DNA of 7,537 nt, from assembly GCA_946061495.1 (NCBI GenBank), contig CAMGSV010000126.1, forward strand, positions 1 through 7,537, in the 5' to 3' direction. Numbering within the stretch: position 1 is the stretch's first letter; every line of letters starts with the position of its first letter. Source of the DNA: an uncultured Spirochaetales bacterium (GTDB taxonomy: Bacteria > Spirochaetota > Spirochaetia > Treponematales > Treponemataceae). Of the stretch, positions 1 to 7,359 are shown piece after piece. The position numbers and the translations under genes were made by a program. The notes below the pieces were generated by a model. That model searched no databases. It worked only from the letters and a program-made list of their open reading frames with translations, and was not told the DNA's origin.

Positions 1-3000
1 TACATAGTGTTTCACTTTATGGTCATAAACATAGTCTTGTATTTCTTCCGCCCTTGCCCCCTTGATGAAGTCAGCGAATTGGCTGCAAGCCTCCTGCAGG
101 TCTGGGCTGCCGGAGCCGGAAACCTTCAGCTTGATTCTGTCGGTGACGGAAAGGCCGCTTTCCTTACGGAGATTCTGGATGCCACGCACCAGGTCACGGA
201 CATAGCCCTCCCGGCGCAGGTCGTCGGTGATCTCGGAGTCCAAGGCCACCGTCAGGGTTCCCTCGTTCACCACCTTGAGGTTCTCCTTTTCGATGCGGTC
301 CACCAGAATCTTGCTGGAGTCCAGCTCCACAGGAGTTCCCTCCACCTCGATGCTGAGGGTGGAGCCCTCCAGAATGGACTGGATGGCCTCCTGCTCCAGT
401 TGGACAATGACAGCGGAGGCGGCCTTCATCAAAGACCCCAGCTCCTTGCCCAAGGTGCGGAAGTTTGCCTTGGCCTTGTATTCCACCAGCTCGTCCTCCC
501 GCTGGTGGAACACCACCTTCTTCACGTTCAGCTCTTCCCGGATGGACTCCTCCATCTCCAGCAGCACCCGCTTCTCGTCGGGATTCTTGGTGACGAACTC
601 CACGGACTTCAGGGGCTGGCGAATCTTCAGGTTGTATTGGTACCGCAGGGAACGGCCCATGGAAACGGCCTTCTGGACGGTTTCCATCTTGAATTCCAGC
701 TCCAGGTCACGATGGGCCTCGTTGTAGACGGGATAGTCGGCAAGATGGACGGACTCAGGGTCAGCGGAGGTCCGCAGGTTCAGCCAGATGCTCTCCGTAA
801 TAAATGGTATTACCGGGGCCGCCACCTTTGCAAAGGTCTTGAGTGCCCAGTAGAGGGTCTCGTAGGCCTCCTTCTTGTCCCCGTCATTCTCGCTCTTCCA
901 GAAGCGGCGGCGGCTGCGGCGGATGTACCAGTTGTTCAGCTGGTCGATGTAGGATACGATGGGGTCGATGGCCTTGGACAGGTCGTAGGCATCCATGGCC
1001 ACGGTGACATCCTGCACCATCTTCTGGGTGATGGACAAAAGCCAGCGGTCCAGGGGATTCACCGGCAGATTGTCGGCAAAGCCGTGGCCAGTGGCCTGAA
1101 TTCCGTCGATGTTGGCATAGGTGACGAAGAAACTGTAGCTGTTCCACAGGGGAATGAGGATGCCCTTCAGCACGTCACGGACACCTTCGTCGCTGTATTT
1201 CAGGTCGTCGGCCTTCACTGCGGTGGAGTGCATCAGGAACAGGCGGATGGCATCGGCACCGAACATGGCCACCGCCTCTGCAGGATCGGTGTAGTTCCGC
1301 AGGCTCTTGGACATCTTCTTGCCGTCGGAGGCGAGAATCAGGCCGTTTACCACACAGTTGTTGAAGGCGGGACGGTCAAAGAGGGCGGCGGCCAAAACGG
1401 TGAGGGAATAGAACCAGCCACGAGTCTGGTCCAGTCCCTCGGAGATGAAGTCCGCCGGGAAGTGGCTTTCCAGGTACTCCTTGTTCTCGAAGGGATAGTG
1501 GTTCTGGGCGTAGGGCATGGAGCCCGACTCAAACCAGCAGTCCAGCACCTCTGGAATACGGGTCATGGTGCCGCCGCAGTCACAGGGGATGGTTATCTCG
1601 TCCACAAAATGCTTGTGGAGGTCTTCTGGATACACGCCGGAAAGCTCCTTCAGCTCCTGGCGGCTTCCCACACAGTGGGTTTTGCCGCAGTCGGGGCATT
1701 TCCACACGGGGATGGGGTTGCCCCAGTAGCGGTTGCGGCTGATGGCCCAGTCCCGGGCGCCCTCCAGCCACTTGCCGAAGCGGCCGTTCTTGATGTGGTC
1801 GGGCTGCCAGTTGATCTTCTGGTTGGCGGCCACCATCTTGTCCCGAATGTCCTCCACCTTCACGAACCAGCTGCCGACGGCACGGTAGATGAGGGGGCTG
1901 GAGCAACGCCAGCAGAAGGGATAGGCATGGAGAATCTGGTCACGCTTCACCAGGCTGCCCTCGCTCTTGAGGCGGTCGATGATGTCCTTGTCACAGTCCT
2001 TGACGAAGCGGCCCTGGTAGTCGGGCACCTCGGCAGTGAACCTGCACTCATTATCGATGGGGCAGACGGTGGGAACGCCGGAGCCCTTGAACACCAGGTT
2101 GTCGTCCTCACCAAAGCCGGGGGCCGTATGGACGATACCGGTTCCGTCCTCGGTGGACACGAAGTCTGCGTTGAACACCCGGAAGGCGCCGATGGAGGGA
2201 GGGTTGCCGTCGGAGCCGTCGGTGGCCTCCTTCAGGTGGGCGAAATAGGGGAACAGGGGCTGGTAGCGGGTGCCCACCAGCTCACTACCCTTCTTCCGCC
2301 ACAGAATAGTGCAGGCGGCAGGGTCCTTGTAGTAGGCGCCAAGGCGGCTTTCCGCCAGAATGTAGCACTCGTCACCGTCGGCCACCTTCACGTAGTCGAT
2401 GTCCGGCCCCATGGTGAGACCGAGGTTGGAGGGCAAAGTCCAGGGCGTGGTGGTCCAGGCCAGCAGGTAGGTGGAGCCATCGGCCATGTCGGCGTCATTG
2501 CTGTGGGGGCCGGCCTCCGTCACCTTGAAGCGGACCGTGATGGCAGGGTCATGGACATCCTTGTAGCCACCCAGTGCCAGCTCGTGGTTGGAAAGGACGG
2601 TGGCACAGCGGGGACAATAGGGCAGGATGTAGTGGCCCTCGTAGAGGAGCCCCTTCTCCCACAGACTTTTCAGCACCCACCAGATGGACTCCATGTAGTC
2701 GGGGTTCATGGTCTTGTAGTCGTTCTCGAAATCGACCCAGCGGCCCAGGCGGGTGATGGTCTGCTCCCACTCGTTGACGTAGCGCAGCACGCTGTCACGG
2801 CAGGCCTCGTTGAACTTGGCCACACCGTAGGACTCGATGTCAGTCTTGGAGTTGAGCCCCAGCTCCTTTTCGATGAGGTTTTCCACCGGCAGGCCATGGC
2901 AGTCCCAGCCAAAGCGGCGCTCCACCCGGTAACCCTTCATGGTCTGGTAGCGGGGAATGATGTCCTTTATGGTGCTGGGAATGAAATGTCCGAAATGGGG

Positions 3001-3159
3001 CAATCCTGTTGCAAAGGGAGGGCCGTCATAGAACACGTACTCCTGGCTATCCTTGCGCTGGGCAATGGACTTCTTGAAAATATCCTTTTCCTTCCAGAAT
3101 GAAAGAACTTCCTCCTCCTGAGCGGGGAAATTCGCCTTTGGGTCAACAGGTTTATACAA
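1..3159 (-). CDS. ileS: Isoleucyl-tRNA synthetase, IleS2 (eukaryote-like) class, 3' end outside window
   Basis: Cytoplasmic class I aminoacyl-tRNA synthetase that charges tRNA-Ile with isoleucine using ATP. The frame is open for 1053 codons and runs off the left edge; the length suggests the C-terminus is nearly complete. Visible landmarks are HIGH-type HFGH at residues 55-58, GWDCHGLPVE at 84-93, the CP1 editing-domain TTTPWTLPSN at 236-245 and HTAPGFGEDD at 344-353, then KMSKS at 615-619 (positions 1303-1317). The GLPHFGHF context and the long C-terminal anticodon-binding region mark IleS2 rather than IleS1. The TTG start at 3159 is chosen because AGGAGG lies 7 nt upstream and the family N-terminus (MYKPVDPK) begins there. 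Codon use is GC-biased and nearly free of TTA, CTA and TCA, unlike the upstream hsdR. Identity is near certain; the taxonomic reading is tentative. Confidence 0.97.
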   Translation of the reverse strand, partial: MYKPVDPKANFPAQEEEVLSFWKEKDIFKKSIAQRKDSQEYVFYDGPPFATGLPHFGHFIPSTIKDIIPRYQTMKGYRVERRFGWDCHGLPVENLIEKELGLNSKTDIESYGVAKFNEACRDSVLRYVNEWEQTITRLGRWVDFENDYKTMNPDYMESIWWVLKSLWEKGLLYEGHYILPYCPRCATVLSNHELALGGYKDVHDPAITVRFKVTEAGPHSNDADMADGSTYLLAWTTTPWTLPSNLGLTMGPDIDYVKVADGDECYILAESRLGAYYKDPAACTILWRKKGSELVGTRYQPLFPYFAHLKEATDGSDGNPPSIGAFRVFNADFVSTEDGTGIVHTAPGFGEDDNLVFKGSGVPTVCPIDNECRFTAEVPDYQGRFVKDCDKDIIDRLKSEGSLVKRDQILHAYPFCWRCSSPLIYRAVGSWFVKVEDIRDKMVAANQKINWQPDHIKNGRFGKWLEGARDWAISRNRYWGNPIPVWKCPDCGKTHCVGSRQELKELSGVYPEDLHKHFVDEITIPCDCGGTMTRIPEVLDCWFESGSMPYAQNHYPFENKEYLESHFPADFISEGLDQTRGWFYSLTVLAAALFDRPAFNNCVVNGLILASDGKKMSKSLRNYTDPAEAVAMFGADAIRLFLMHSTAVKADDLKYSDEGVRDVLKGILIPLWNSYSFFVTYANIDGIQATGHGFADNLPVNPLDRWLLSITQKMVQDVTVAMDAYDLSKAIDPIVSYIDQLNNWYIRRSRRRFWKSENDGDKKEAYETLYWALKTFAKVAAPVIPFITESIWLNLRTSADPESVHLADYPVYNEAHRDLELEFKMETVQKAVSMGRSLRYQYNLKIRQPLKSVEFVTKNPDEKRVLLEMEESIREELNVKKVVFHQREDELVEYKAKANFRTLGKELGSLMKAASAVIVQLEQEAIQSILEGSTLSIEVEGTPVELDSSKILVDRIEKENLKVVNEGTLTVALDSEITDDLRREGYVRDLVRGIQNLRKESGLSVTDRIKLKVSGSGSPDLQEACSQFADFIKGARAEEIQDYVYDHKVKHYV

Positions 3160-3322
3160 AACAACTCCTCCTGAGTCTGAGGGAATCCAGTGACAGCCCC
3201 TTCGCTCCAAGGACACATCAACATGGCTCCCCTCTGTTTATCCGGAACAGTATGCCACAGAACGGGAAAAAGATAAAGTGGGAGGGCTTGCGGGGAGGAT
3301 GGCTGTTTTTGCCCCAGGGGAC
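3160..3322 (-). other. Intergenic leader between hsdR and ileS
   Basis: This 163-nt, fairly GC-rich gap presumably holds the ileS promoter and leader. Ile-responsive T-box leaders are common before ileS in Firmicutes, so I looked for the conserved T-box sequence (GGGTGGNACCGCG) on the minus strand and did not find it. There is also no clear stem followed by a T run that would terminate hsdR transcription. Only a weak sigma70-like -10 (CATACT near 3249-3254) could be proposed, with a poor -35, so I do not call a promoter. Confidence 0.5.
3167..3172 (-). promoter_or_regulatory. Ribosome binding site of ileS
   Basis: A perfect AGGAGG on the minus strand sits 7 nt upstream of the TTG codon at 3159. 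It decides the start: no ATG in frame near the N-terminus fits the family as well, and the protein from TTG begins with the expected residues. Confidence 0.85.
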
Positions 3323-3395
3323 TTAGACTCCAAAATACTTCTCGAAAAATTCTTGTAGTCTTGCTGTCACATTCTTCTTCACCTCCGTCCTATTA

Positions 3396-3401
3396 CCCCC
3401 C
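3396..3401 (-). other. hsdR frameshift 4: G6 where G5 is needed
   Basis: Six G on the coding strand bring in a TAA right after VSRFGGG. With five G the protein continues for 23 residues (NRTEVKKNVTARLQEFFEKY and three more) to a TAA at 3323-3325. This tail is typical of HsdR C-termini, so the shorter end is an aberration. Confidence 0.85.
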
Positions 3402-4705
3402 ACCAAATCGTGAGACTGGTGGAAGAATCTTATCAATATCAGTTCCCGTTGTCCTTAAAGCACCATCTCTAAAAGCGTTATCAATGAACTGCCTCGTTTC
3501 CTCTGGCTTCAGCCGCAACAGTGCGGTAATACTTGCCAACTCCTCACCCTTTTTCTTCTGGATGTAGCTCCGCCAGTCTGATTGTATGTCTGTTGATGTA
3601 TTAATTGAAGCAATAAAATCTTCAATAAGTTGTTTTTTGCTTCTTAGTTCAATACTTCCACCAATTGCTTTTTTAATATCTACAATAATTTCTGAGTCCT
3701 TGCAATTGGATTCATGATATTTTGCAACTAGCATTAAAATATAATCAATATTAATGTCAACCTGTTTGATAAGCTCCATCTCAAAAACAATGTCATCGTT
3801 AATATTTTCCTTTTGAGCTTCATCTGTAGGTCTCAGTTCATCATGAATATCAATGTAATGGCTTTGATAATCCTGTAAATCATTAATTGAAAGCGTTTCA
3901 TCACCTTCAAATTGGTCAAAGGTTGTAAGAATATTTCTCATCCTGAAGATTGCACCGTAAAGCATTACAAATTCTTTTTTTGCTTCAAGAGTAATAACCT
4001 TATTCACAAAATCTTGAATAGGAAATTTTGTTAGTAATTCATTTACAAGCTCTGTATAGCCTTTATGATATTTTTCTTTTTCATCTGTAAAACCATTGTA
4101 ATAATCTTCAAAACTTCTCAGTAAAACAGTTCCTGTTGCGTCTTTATCACCAAATAAAGCAATTGCAGCATCCGTTTGAGATGAAAGGTCTCTAAAACAG
4201 ACAATATTACCAAATGTTTTAATTGAATTTAAAATACGGTTTGTTCGGCTATAAGCCTGAATAAGTCCATGCATTTTTAGATTTTTGTCAACCCAAAGCG
4301 TATTTAAGGTAGTTGCATCAAATCCAGTTAAAAACATATTTACAACAATCAAAATATCTAACTCTCTATTTTTCATGCGTAAAGAAACATCTTTGTAATA
4401 GTTTTGAAACTTTTCACTTGAAGTATCGTATTCTGTATGAAACATTCTATTATAGTCTTGTATTGCTGATTCCAAATAATCTCGACTTACTAAGTATTTT
4501 ATAGCCATTTCAATAGACTGAACACAAAACATTGAATTAAATCCAGAAAGTCGTCTATCTTCTTTCATTTCTTTTACACTGTTTCTGTCTTTTGCCGTTG
4601 CGCTTTCTGCAACATTTGCTATTGCTTTGTAAATATATTTTTCGTTTGTATTGCGTTTTGTTTTATGGTCAAAATGTTCAATAATATAATTAACAACCGC
4701 TGCAA

Positions 4706-4712
4706 TTTTTTT
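4706..4712 (-). other. hsdR frameshift 3: A7 where A6 is needed
   Basis: A seven-A run between the two helicase lobes. Removing one A replaces the short out-of-frame end (KNCSGC, stop) with EKIAAVVNYIIEHFDHKT and joins in frame to the second helicase lobe. The sign of the error is opposite to the first two. Confidence 0.87.
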
Positions 4713-5591
4713 CTGTTGAATTTAGAGCAGATTCTTTATCAATTCCTTCAACTTTTTTGTCTTTTACCCCATTTTTCATTCTTACAGTTTTAATGTAATC
4801 AATTCTAAATGGTAATACATTGTGATCATTAATTGCATCAATAATTGTGTAAGTATGGAGTTTTTCGCCAAATGCCTGGTCCGTGATTCTAATTCCAGCA
4901 GTGCCATTACTGCCTGCATTAGCCTTAAAAATTGGTGTTCCAGTAAAACCAAACAAATGAAATTTCTTAAAGCTCTTTACAATATCTTTATGGAGTTCTC
5001 CAAACTGACTTCTATGACATTCATCAAAAATCATTACAATATGACTTTGAAAAACAGAATGACCTTTATTCTTTTTCACAAAGATTCCAAGTTTTTGTAT
5101 TGTGGTAATAATTATTTTACAATTATCATCTTCCAGTTGCTTTTTCAATATTGCCACAGATTTATTTGAGTTTGCAGCATCCTTTTGAAAACGGTCGTAT
5201 TCCTTCATTGTTTGGTAGTCCAAATCCTTGCGGTCTACCACAAAAAGAACTTTGTCAATGCAATCCATTTGACTTGCAAGAATAGCTGTTTTAAATGATG
5301 TAAGAGTTTTTCCAGAACCTGTTGTGTGCCAGATAAAACCACCCGCTTGAATACTTCCTTCTTGATGATAATTTGAAGAAACAAGAATTTTGTTCAGTAT
5401 TCTTTCTGTGGCTGCAATCTGATACGGTCGCATAACTAAAAGTGTATTATTTGTATCAAAAACACAATATTTTGTTAAAATATTTAATATTGTATGTTTA
5501 GCAAGGAATGTTTTTGCAAAATCTTCTAAATCATTGATTATTTTATTCTTCCCATCTGCCCAAAAGGAGGTAAACTCATAAGAGTTGCTCG

Positions 5592-5597
5592 TTTTTT
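5592..5597 (-). other. hsdR frameshift 2: A6 where A7 is needed
   Basis: A second six-A run, in the linker after the nuclease domain. One extra A converts the aberrant tail into GKKTSNSYEFTSFWADGK, which matches the expected HsdR linker and joins in frame to the helicase domain beginning at MRPYQIAATER. Confidence 0.87.
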
Positions 5598-6021
5598 ACC
5601 ACTTCCCTTTTTATTATTCACTTCTTTTATGTGAGATTCACGAGTTGTATTTGAATAATATTTTGTGTTTGTTCCGTTTGAAATTACAAATATTTGAATA
5701 TACTCATACAAACCACAACCAGCCCAAAAACTATCACGGTTATATCTTTTGATTTGATTAAAGGCTTCTCTAATGGCTACGCCTCTCCGCTTTAATTCAC
5801 AATGAACGAGAGGAAGCCCATTTACCAAAATTGTAACATCGCAGCGATTGTCATATTTTCCACCAGACGTATTTGAAACAGAATCATAGGACGCCACTGT
5901 ATACTGATTCAACACTTGCAAATAATTGTTATGAATTTTTTTCTTATCAATAAGGTAAATATTTTTGAATTCGCCGTTGTCTCTTTCTAAAGTCTGAATA
6001 TGGTCTTCTTGAAGCGGCGAG

Positions 6022-6027
6022 TTTTTT
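6022..6027 (-). other. hsdR frameshift 1: A6 where A7 is needed
   Basis: On the coding strand a run of six A follows GIVE. As written, the frame ends at a TAG about 30 nt later. Adding one A gives VEKNSPLQEDHIQTLE and an open frame straight into the nuclease domain. The shift removes everything after residue about 97. Confidence 0.85.
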
Positions 6028-6318
6028 CTACAATTCCATCATTATTGGAAGCAATGTTTTTGCCAAAAAATGTATTCCATTCATTGTCAGTGAATTTATA
6101 GTTGTTTAATTCTTCAAGTTTTTTTCTAAGATTTGCAATTAGTTCGGCTTCTGAATTAACTCGCAAATGCTCATACCCTTCTTGTTGTAGCATATCAACA
6201 AATTTTGCTTCAAGAACAGCTTCACTTTGATATTCCTGTTTTCTGCCATACAGAGGGGTATATTCTGCAACAACAGTTGCATCGTTTGATTCTGCTATGA
6301 TGTTATACATTTACATTG

Positions 6319-6325
6319 TCTCCTT
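6319..6325 (-). promoter_or_regulatory. Ribosome binding site of hsdR
   Basis: AAGGAGA ends 8 nt before ATG 6310. An ATG-TAA pair lies between it and the start (6316-6311), so initiation at the first ATG would stop at once. A perfect 12-nt AT palindrome (6324-6335) overlaps the 5' end of the site and straddles the end of the repeat array; it may be chance. Confidence 0.75.
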
Positions 6326-6330
6326 AAATA

Positions 6331-6589
6331 TTTAACAATCGGATTTGCTCAAATCTAACGATTTTCGCTTTTTTTGAATGCTAGTAATTTATCCCTGTAA
6401 TATTCGTATTGCTTCTTTCTTGCTTCAATTTCCGCAGGAAGACCTATTTTCAAGTCGGAACAAATTGCATCAAAATTATCGAGAACATTCATACAAGCCC
6501 GAATTATTTTCCCCGTTTCGTCTTCATACAATAACAAAAACACCTCCCATGTGAGCAGCGTTAGCTGCGAACAAATCCGTTTGTTTTTC
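6331..6589. repeat. Direct repeat unit 1 (259 nt, HsdS-tail body)
   Basis: Starts with TTTAACAATCGG and is followed head to tail by an identical copy. It consists of 45 nt of constant DNA, a 108-nt HsdS-tail body (6376-6483), then 106 nt of constant DNA. Its left end, on the hsdR side, falls at the loop of the palindrome, so only one palindrome arm is present there. Confidence 0.95.
6355..6537 (-). CDS. Small chimeric ORF: GxxExxY N-terminus joined to HsdS C-terminal helix (copy 1)
   Basis: Sixty codons. The first 18 (MLLYEDETGKIIRACMNV, TTG start) are identical to the start of the GxxExxY gene at 7277. The next 36 (LDNFDAICSDL through QYEYYRDKLLAF) are the conserved C-terminal coiled-coil region of type I HsdS. 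The last six, KKSENR, are shared with the GxxExxY C-terminus. It lacks both HsdS target recognition domains and so cannot specify a DNA sequence. The same GGGAGG site serves each copy. It could be an hsdS remnant, or a small protein able to occupy the HsdS-HsdM/HsdR interface; the latter is speculation. Confidence 0.5.
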   Translation of the reverse strand: MLLYEDETGKIIRACMNVLDNFDAICSDLKIGLPAEIEARKKQYEYYRDKLLAFKKSENR

Positions 6590-6619
6590 TTTAACAATCG
6601 GATTTGCTCAAATCTAACG
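6559..6619. repeat. 61-nt imperfect palindrome at the unit 1/2 junction
   Basis: Arms read outward-in as a 6-bp outer stem (CGTTAG with CTAACG), a 4-nt unpaired spacer on each side, an 11-bp stem (GAACAAATCCG with CGGATTTGCTC, one wobble or mismatch), one mismatch, a 5-bp stem (TTGTT with AACAA) and a 7-nt loop centred on 6589. The stop codon of the preceding ORF lies in the outer arm. The other outer arm can instead form a local GCAGC/GCTGC hairpin (6555-6568). Confidence 0.85.
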
Positions 6620-6848
6620 ATTTTCGCTTTTTTTGAATGCTAGTAATTTATCCCTGTAATATTCGTATTGCTTCTTTCTTGCTTCAATTTCCGCAGGAAG
6701 ACCTATTTTCAAGTCGGAACAAATTGCATCAAAATTATCGAGAACATTCATACAAGCCCGAATTATTTTCCCCGTTTCGTCTTCATACAATAACAAAAAC
6801 ACCTCCCATGTGAGCAGCGTTAGCTGCGAACAAATCCGTTTGTTTTTC
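6590..6848. repeat. Direct repeat unit 2 (259 nt, HsdS-tail body)
   Basis: Base-for-base identical to unit 1 on reading through both, including the T7 run. The period is exactly 259. Confidence 0.95.
6614..6796 (-). CDS. Small chimeric ORF, GxxExxY start with HsdS tail (copy 2)
   Basis: Identical in sequence to the ORF at 6355-6537, 259 nt away, including its ribosome site and stop codon. A longer reading upstream is open through the constant repeat segment to 6901, but that part is the trailer of the neighbouring GxxExxY gene and the palindrome, so the TTG after GGGAGG is preferred. Confidence 0.5.
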   Translation of the reverse strand: MLLYEDETGKIIRACMNVLDNFDAICSDLKIGLPAEIEARKKQYEYYRDKLLAFKKSENR

Positions 6849-6878
6849 TTTAACAATCGGATTTGCTCAAATCTAACG
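6818..6878. repeat. 61-nt imperfect palindrome at the unit 2/3 junction
   Basis: Same sequence as the palindrome centred on 6589, centred here on 6848. It contains the TAG that ends the GxxExxY gene. Confidence 0.85.
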
Positions 6879-7277
6879 ATTTTCGCTTTTTTTATCATCA
6901 TAATTTTTTAACATGGTTAATCTTTCCCATTTTAATGATGATTCTCCAAAATTTATTAATAATCCCACTGCTTTCTTTGTTCCATGTAAATAGTTTATAA
7001 CTTGGGCTTTATGGGCATTAATTAACTTCGAAACACATTTTAATTCTACAATTACATTTTCAAAGCAAATGAAATCCGCATGATATTCCTTGTTTAACTT
7101 ATTTCCTTTATAAAAAATTTCAATCTTTGATTCTCTAACAAATGGAATTTTCATTAATTGAAATTCTATTGCCAGAGCCTCTTGATAAACTGCTTCTAAA
7201 AATCCATTACCTAGTTCATTAAAAACATTCATACAAGCCCGAATTATTTTCCCCGTTTCGTCTTCATACAATAACAA
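6873..7277 (-). CDS. GxxExxY family protein (PD-(D/E)xK nuclease fold)
   Basis: 134 residues, the usual family size. The family signature is at G25-F-L-E28-A-V-Y31. The nuclease-fold residues follow: D68 in HADFICF, E78-L-K80 in VIVELK, and a QxxxY motif at Q92-Y96. The C-terminal GLLINFGESSLKWERL is also typical. The biochemical role of the family is not established; it is a predicted nuclease-fold protein. The start is the TTG at 7277, 5 nt after GGGAGG (7283-7288); a second TTG at 7271 is possible. The first 18 and last six codons lie in the constant repeat segments, so its 110-codon core is a body flanked on each side by DNA identical to that flanking the HsdS tails. It looks intact and is the only complete accessory gene here. 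Confidence 0.85.
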   Translation of the reverse strand: MLLYEDETGKIIRACMNVFNELGNGFLEAVYQEALAIEFQLMKIPFVRESKIEIFYKGNKLNKEYHADFICFENVIVELKCVSKLINAHKAQVINYLHGTKKAVGLLINFGESSLKWERLTMLKNYDDKKSENR

Positions 7278-7282
7278 AAACA

Positions 7283-7288
7283 CCTCCC
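7283..7288 (-). promoter_or_regulatory. Ribosome binding site of the GxxExxY gene
   Basis: GGGAGG lies 5 nt before TTG 7277 and supports that start over longer readings. The same site recurs in the constant segment before each chimeric ORF. An ATG overlapping it opens an eight-codon reading frame that ends in TGA (inside GTATGAAG), which could couple to the TTG start. Confidence 0.65.
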
Positions 7289-7298
7289 ATGTGAGCAG

Positions 7299-7359
7299 CG
7301 TTAGCTGCGAACAAATCCGTTTGTTTTTCTTTAACAATCGGATTTGCTCAAATCTAACG
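7299..7359. repeat. 61-nt imperfect palindrome at the unit 3/4 junction
   Basis: Third identical copy, centred on 7329, between the chimeric ORF at the window edge and the GxxExxY ribosome site. Confidence 0.85.

Larger units (their letters stand above)
3323..6310 (-). pseudogene. hsdR: Type I restriction enzyme R subunit (type IC-like), four frameshifts
   Basis: HsdR is the ATP-dependent translocase and endonuclease subunit of the HsdR2M2S complex, which cleaves DNA lacking HsdM modification. Start is ATG 6310 with a good ribosome site. Four single-base indels (6022-6027, 5592-5597, 4706-4712, 3396-3401) split the gene into five frames. Joined, they give 995 residues, close to the family's 1000-1050. 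In the joined protein: PD-(D/E)xK nuclease with D158, E172-L-K174 and QxxxY 186-190; Walker A TTGSGKT 330-336; DECH 430-433; TGTP 456-459; motif V TGFDA 662-666; motif VI around SRTNR 688-692; terminal helix EFFEKYF. The sequence resembles EcoR124I HsdR throughout, except for an apparent in-frame loss of about 50-55 residues near 605-610, where motif IV should be. No stop codon interrupts it apart from those caused by the frameshifts. Either recently inactivated, homopolymer-switchable or mis-sequenced. Confidence 0.92.
6849..7329. repeat. Repeat unit 3 (481 nt, GxxExxY body)
   Basis: Same constant flanks (6849-6893 and 7224-7329) as the 259-nt units, but the body between them (6894-7223, 330 nt) is the GxxExxY core instead of the HsdS tail. 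Identity to the other units stops abruptly at both body edges. Confidence 0.93.

Noticed and set aside
7..3102. A 1031-codon open frame on the plus strand
   Set aside because: It is the in-register antisense of ileS, open only because ileS avoids TTA, CTA and TCA. Its translation has no recognisable domain and the minus strand holds every synthetase motif.
3160..3322. T-box riboswitch upstream of ileS
   Set aside because: No T-box core sequence or terminator/antiterminator pair can be seen on the minus strand.
4313..5169. Plus-strand open frames of 63 and 115 codons within hsdR
   Set aside because: They lie opposite the well-supported hsdR coding sequence, and their translations show only low-complexity, shadow-like composition.
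6559..6619. Palindrome as an integron attC site (size, GTTAGAT and CTAAC ends, cassette-like bodies)
   Set aside because: attC sites run RYYYAAC then GTTRRRY, with AAC and GTT facing inward. Here the order is reversed, with GTTAG on the outside left and CTAAC on the right. The correct polarity appears only across the ORF bodies, which is not a standard attC. No integrase is visible.
6559..6619. Rho-independent terminator
   Set aside because: The stem is AT-rich and on the coding strand is followed by GCAGCTAACG, not a T run. On the other strand the T7 run is displaced by about 15 nt.
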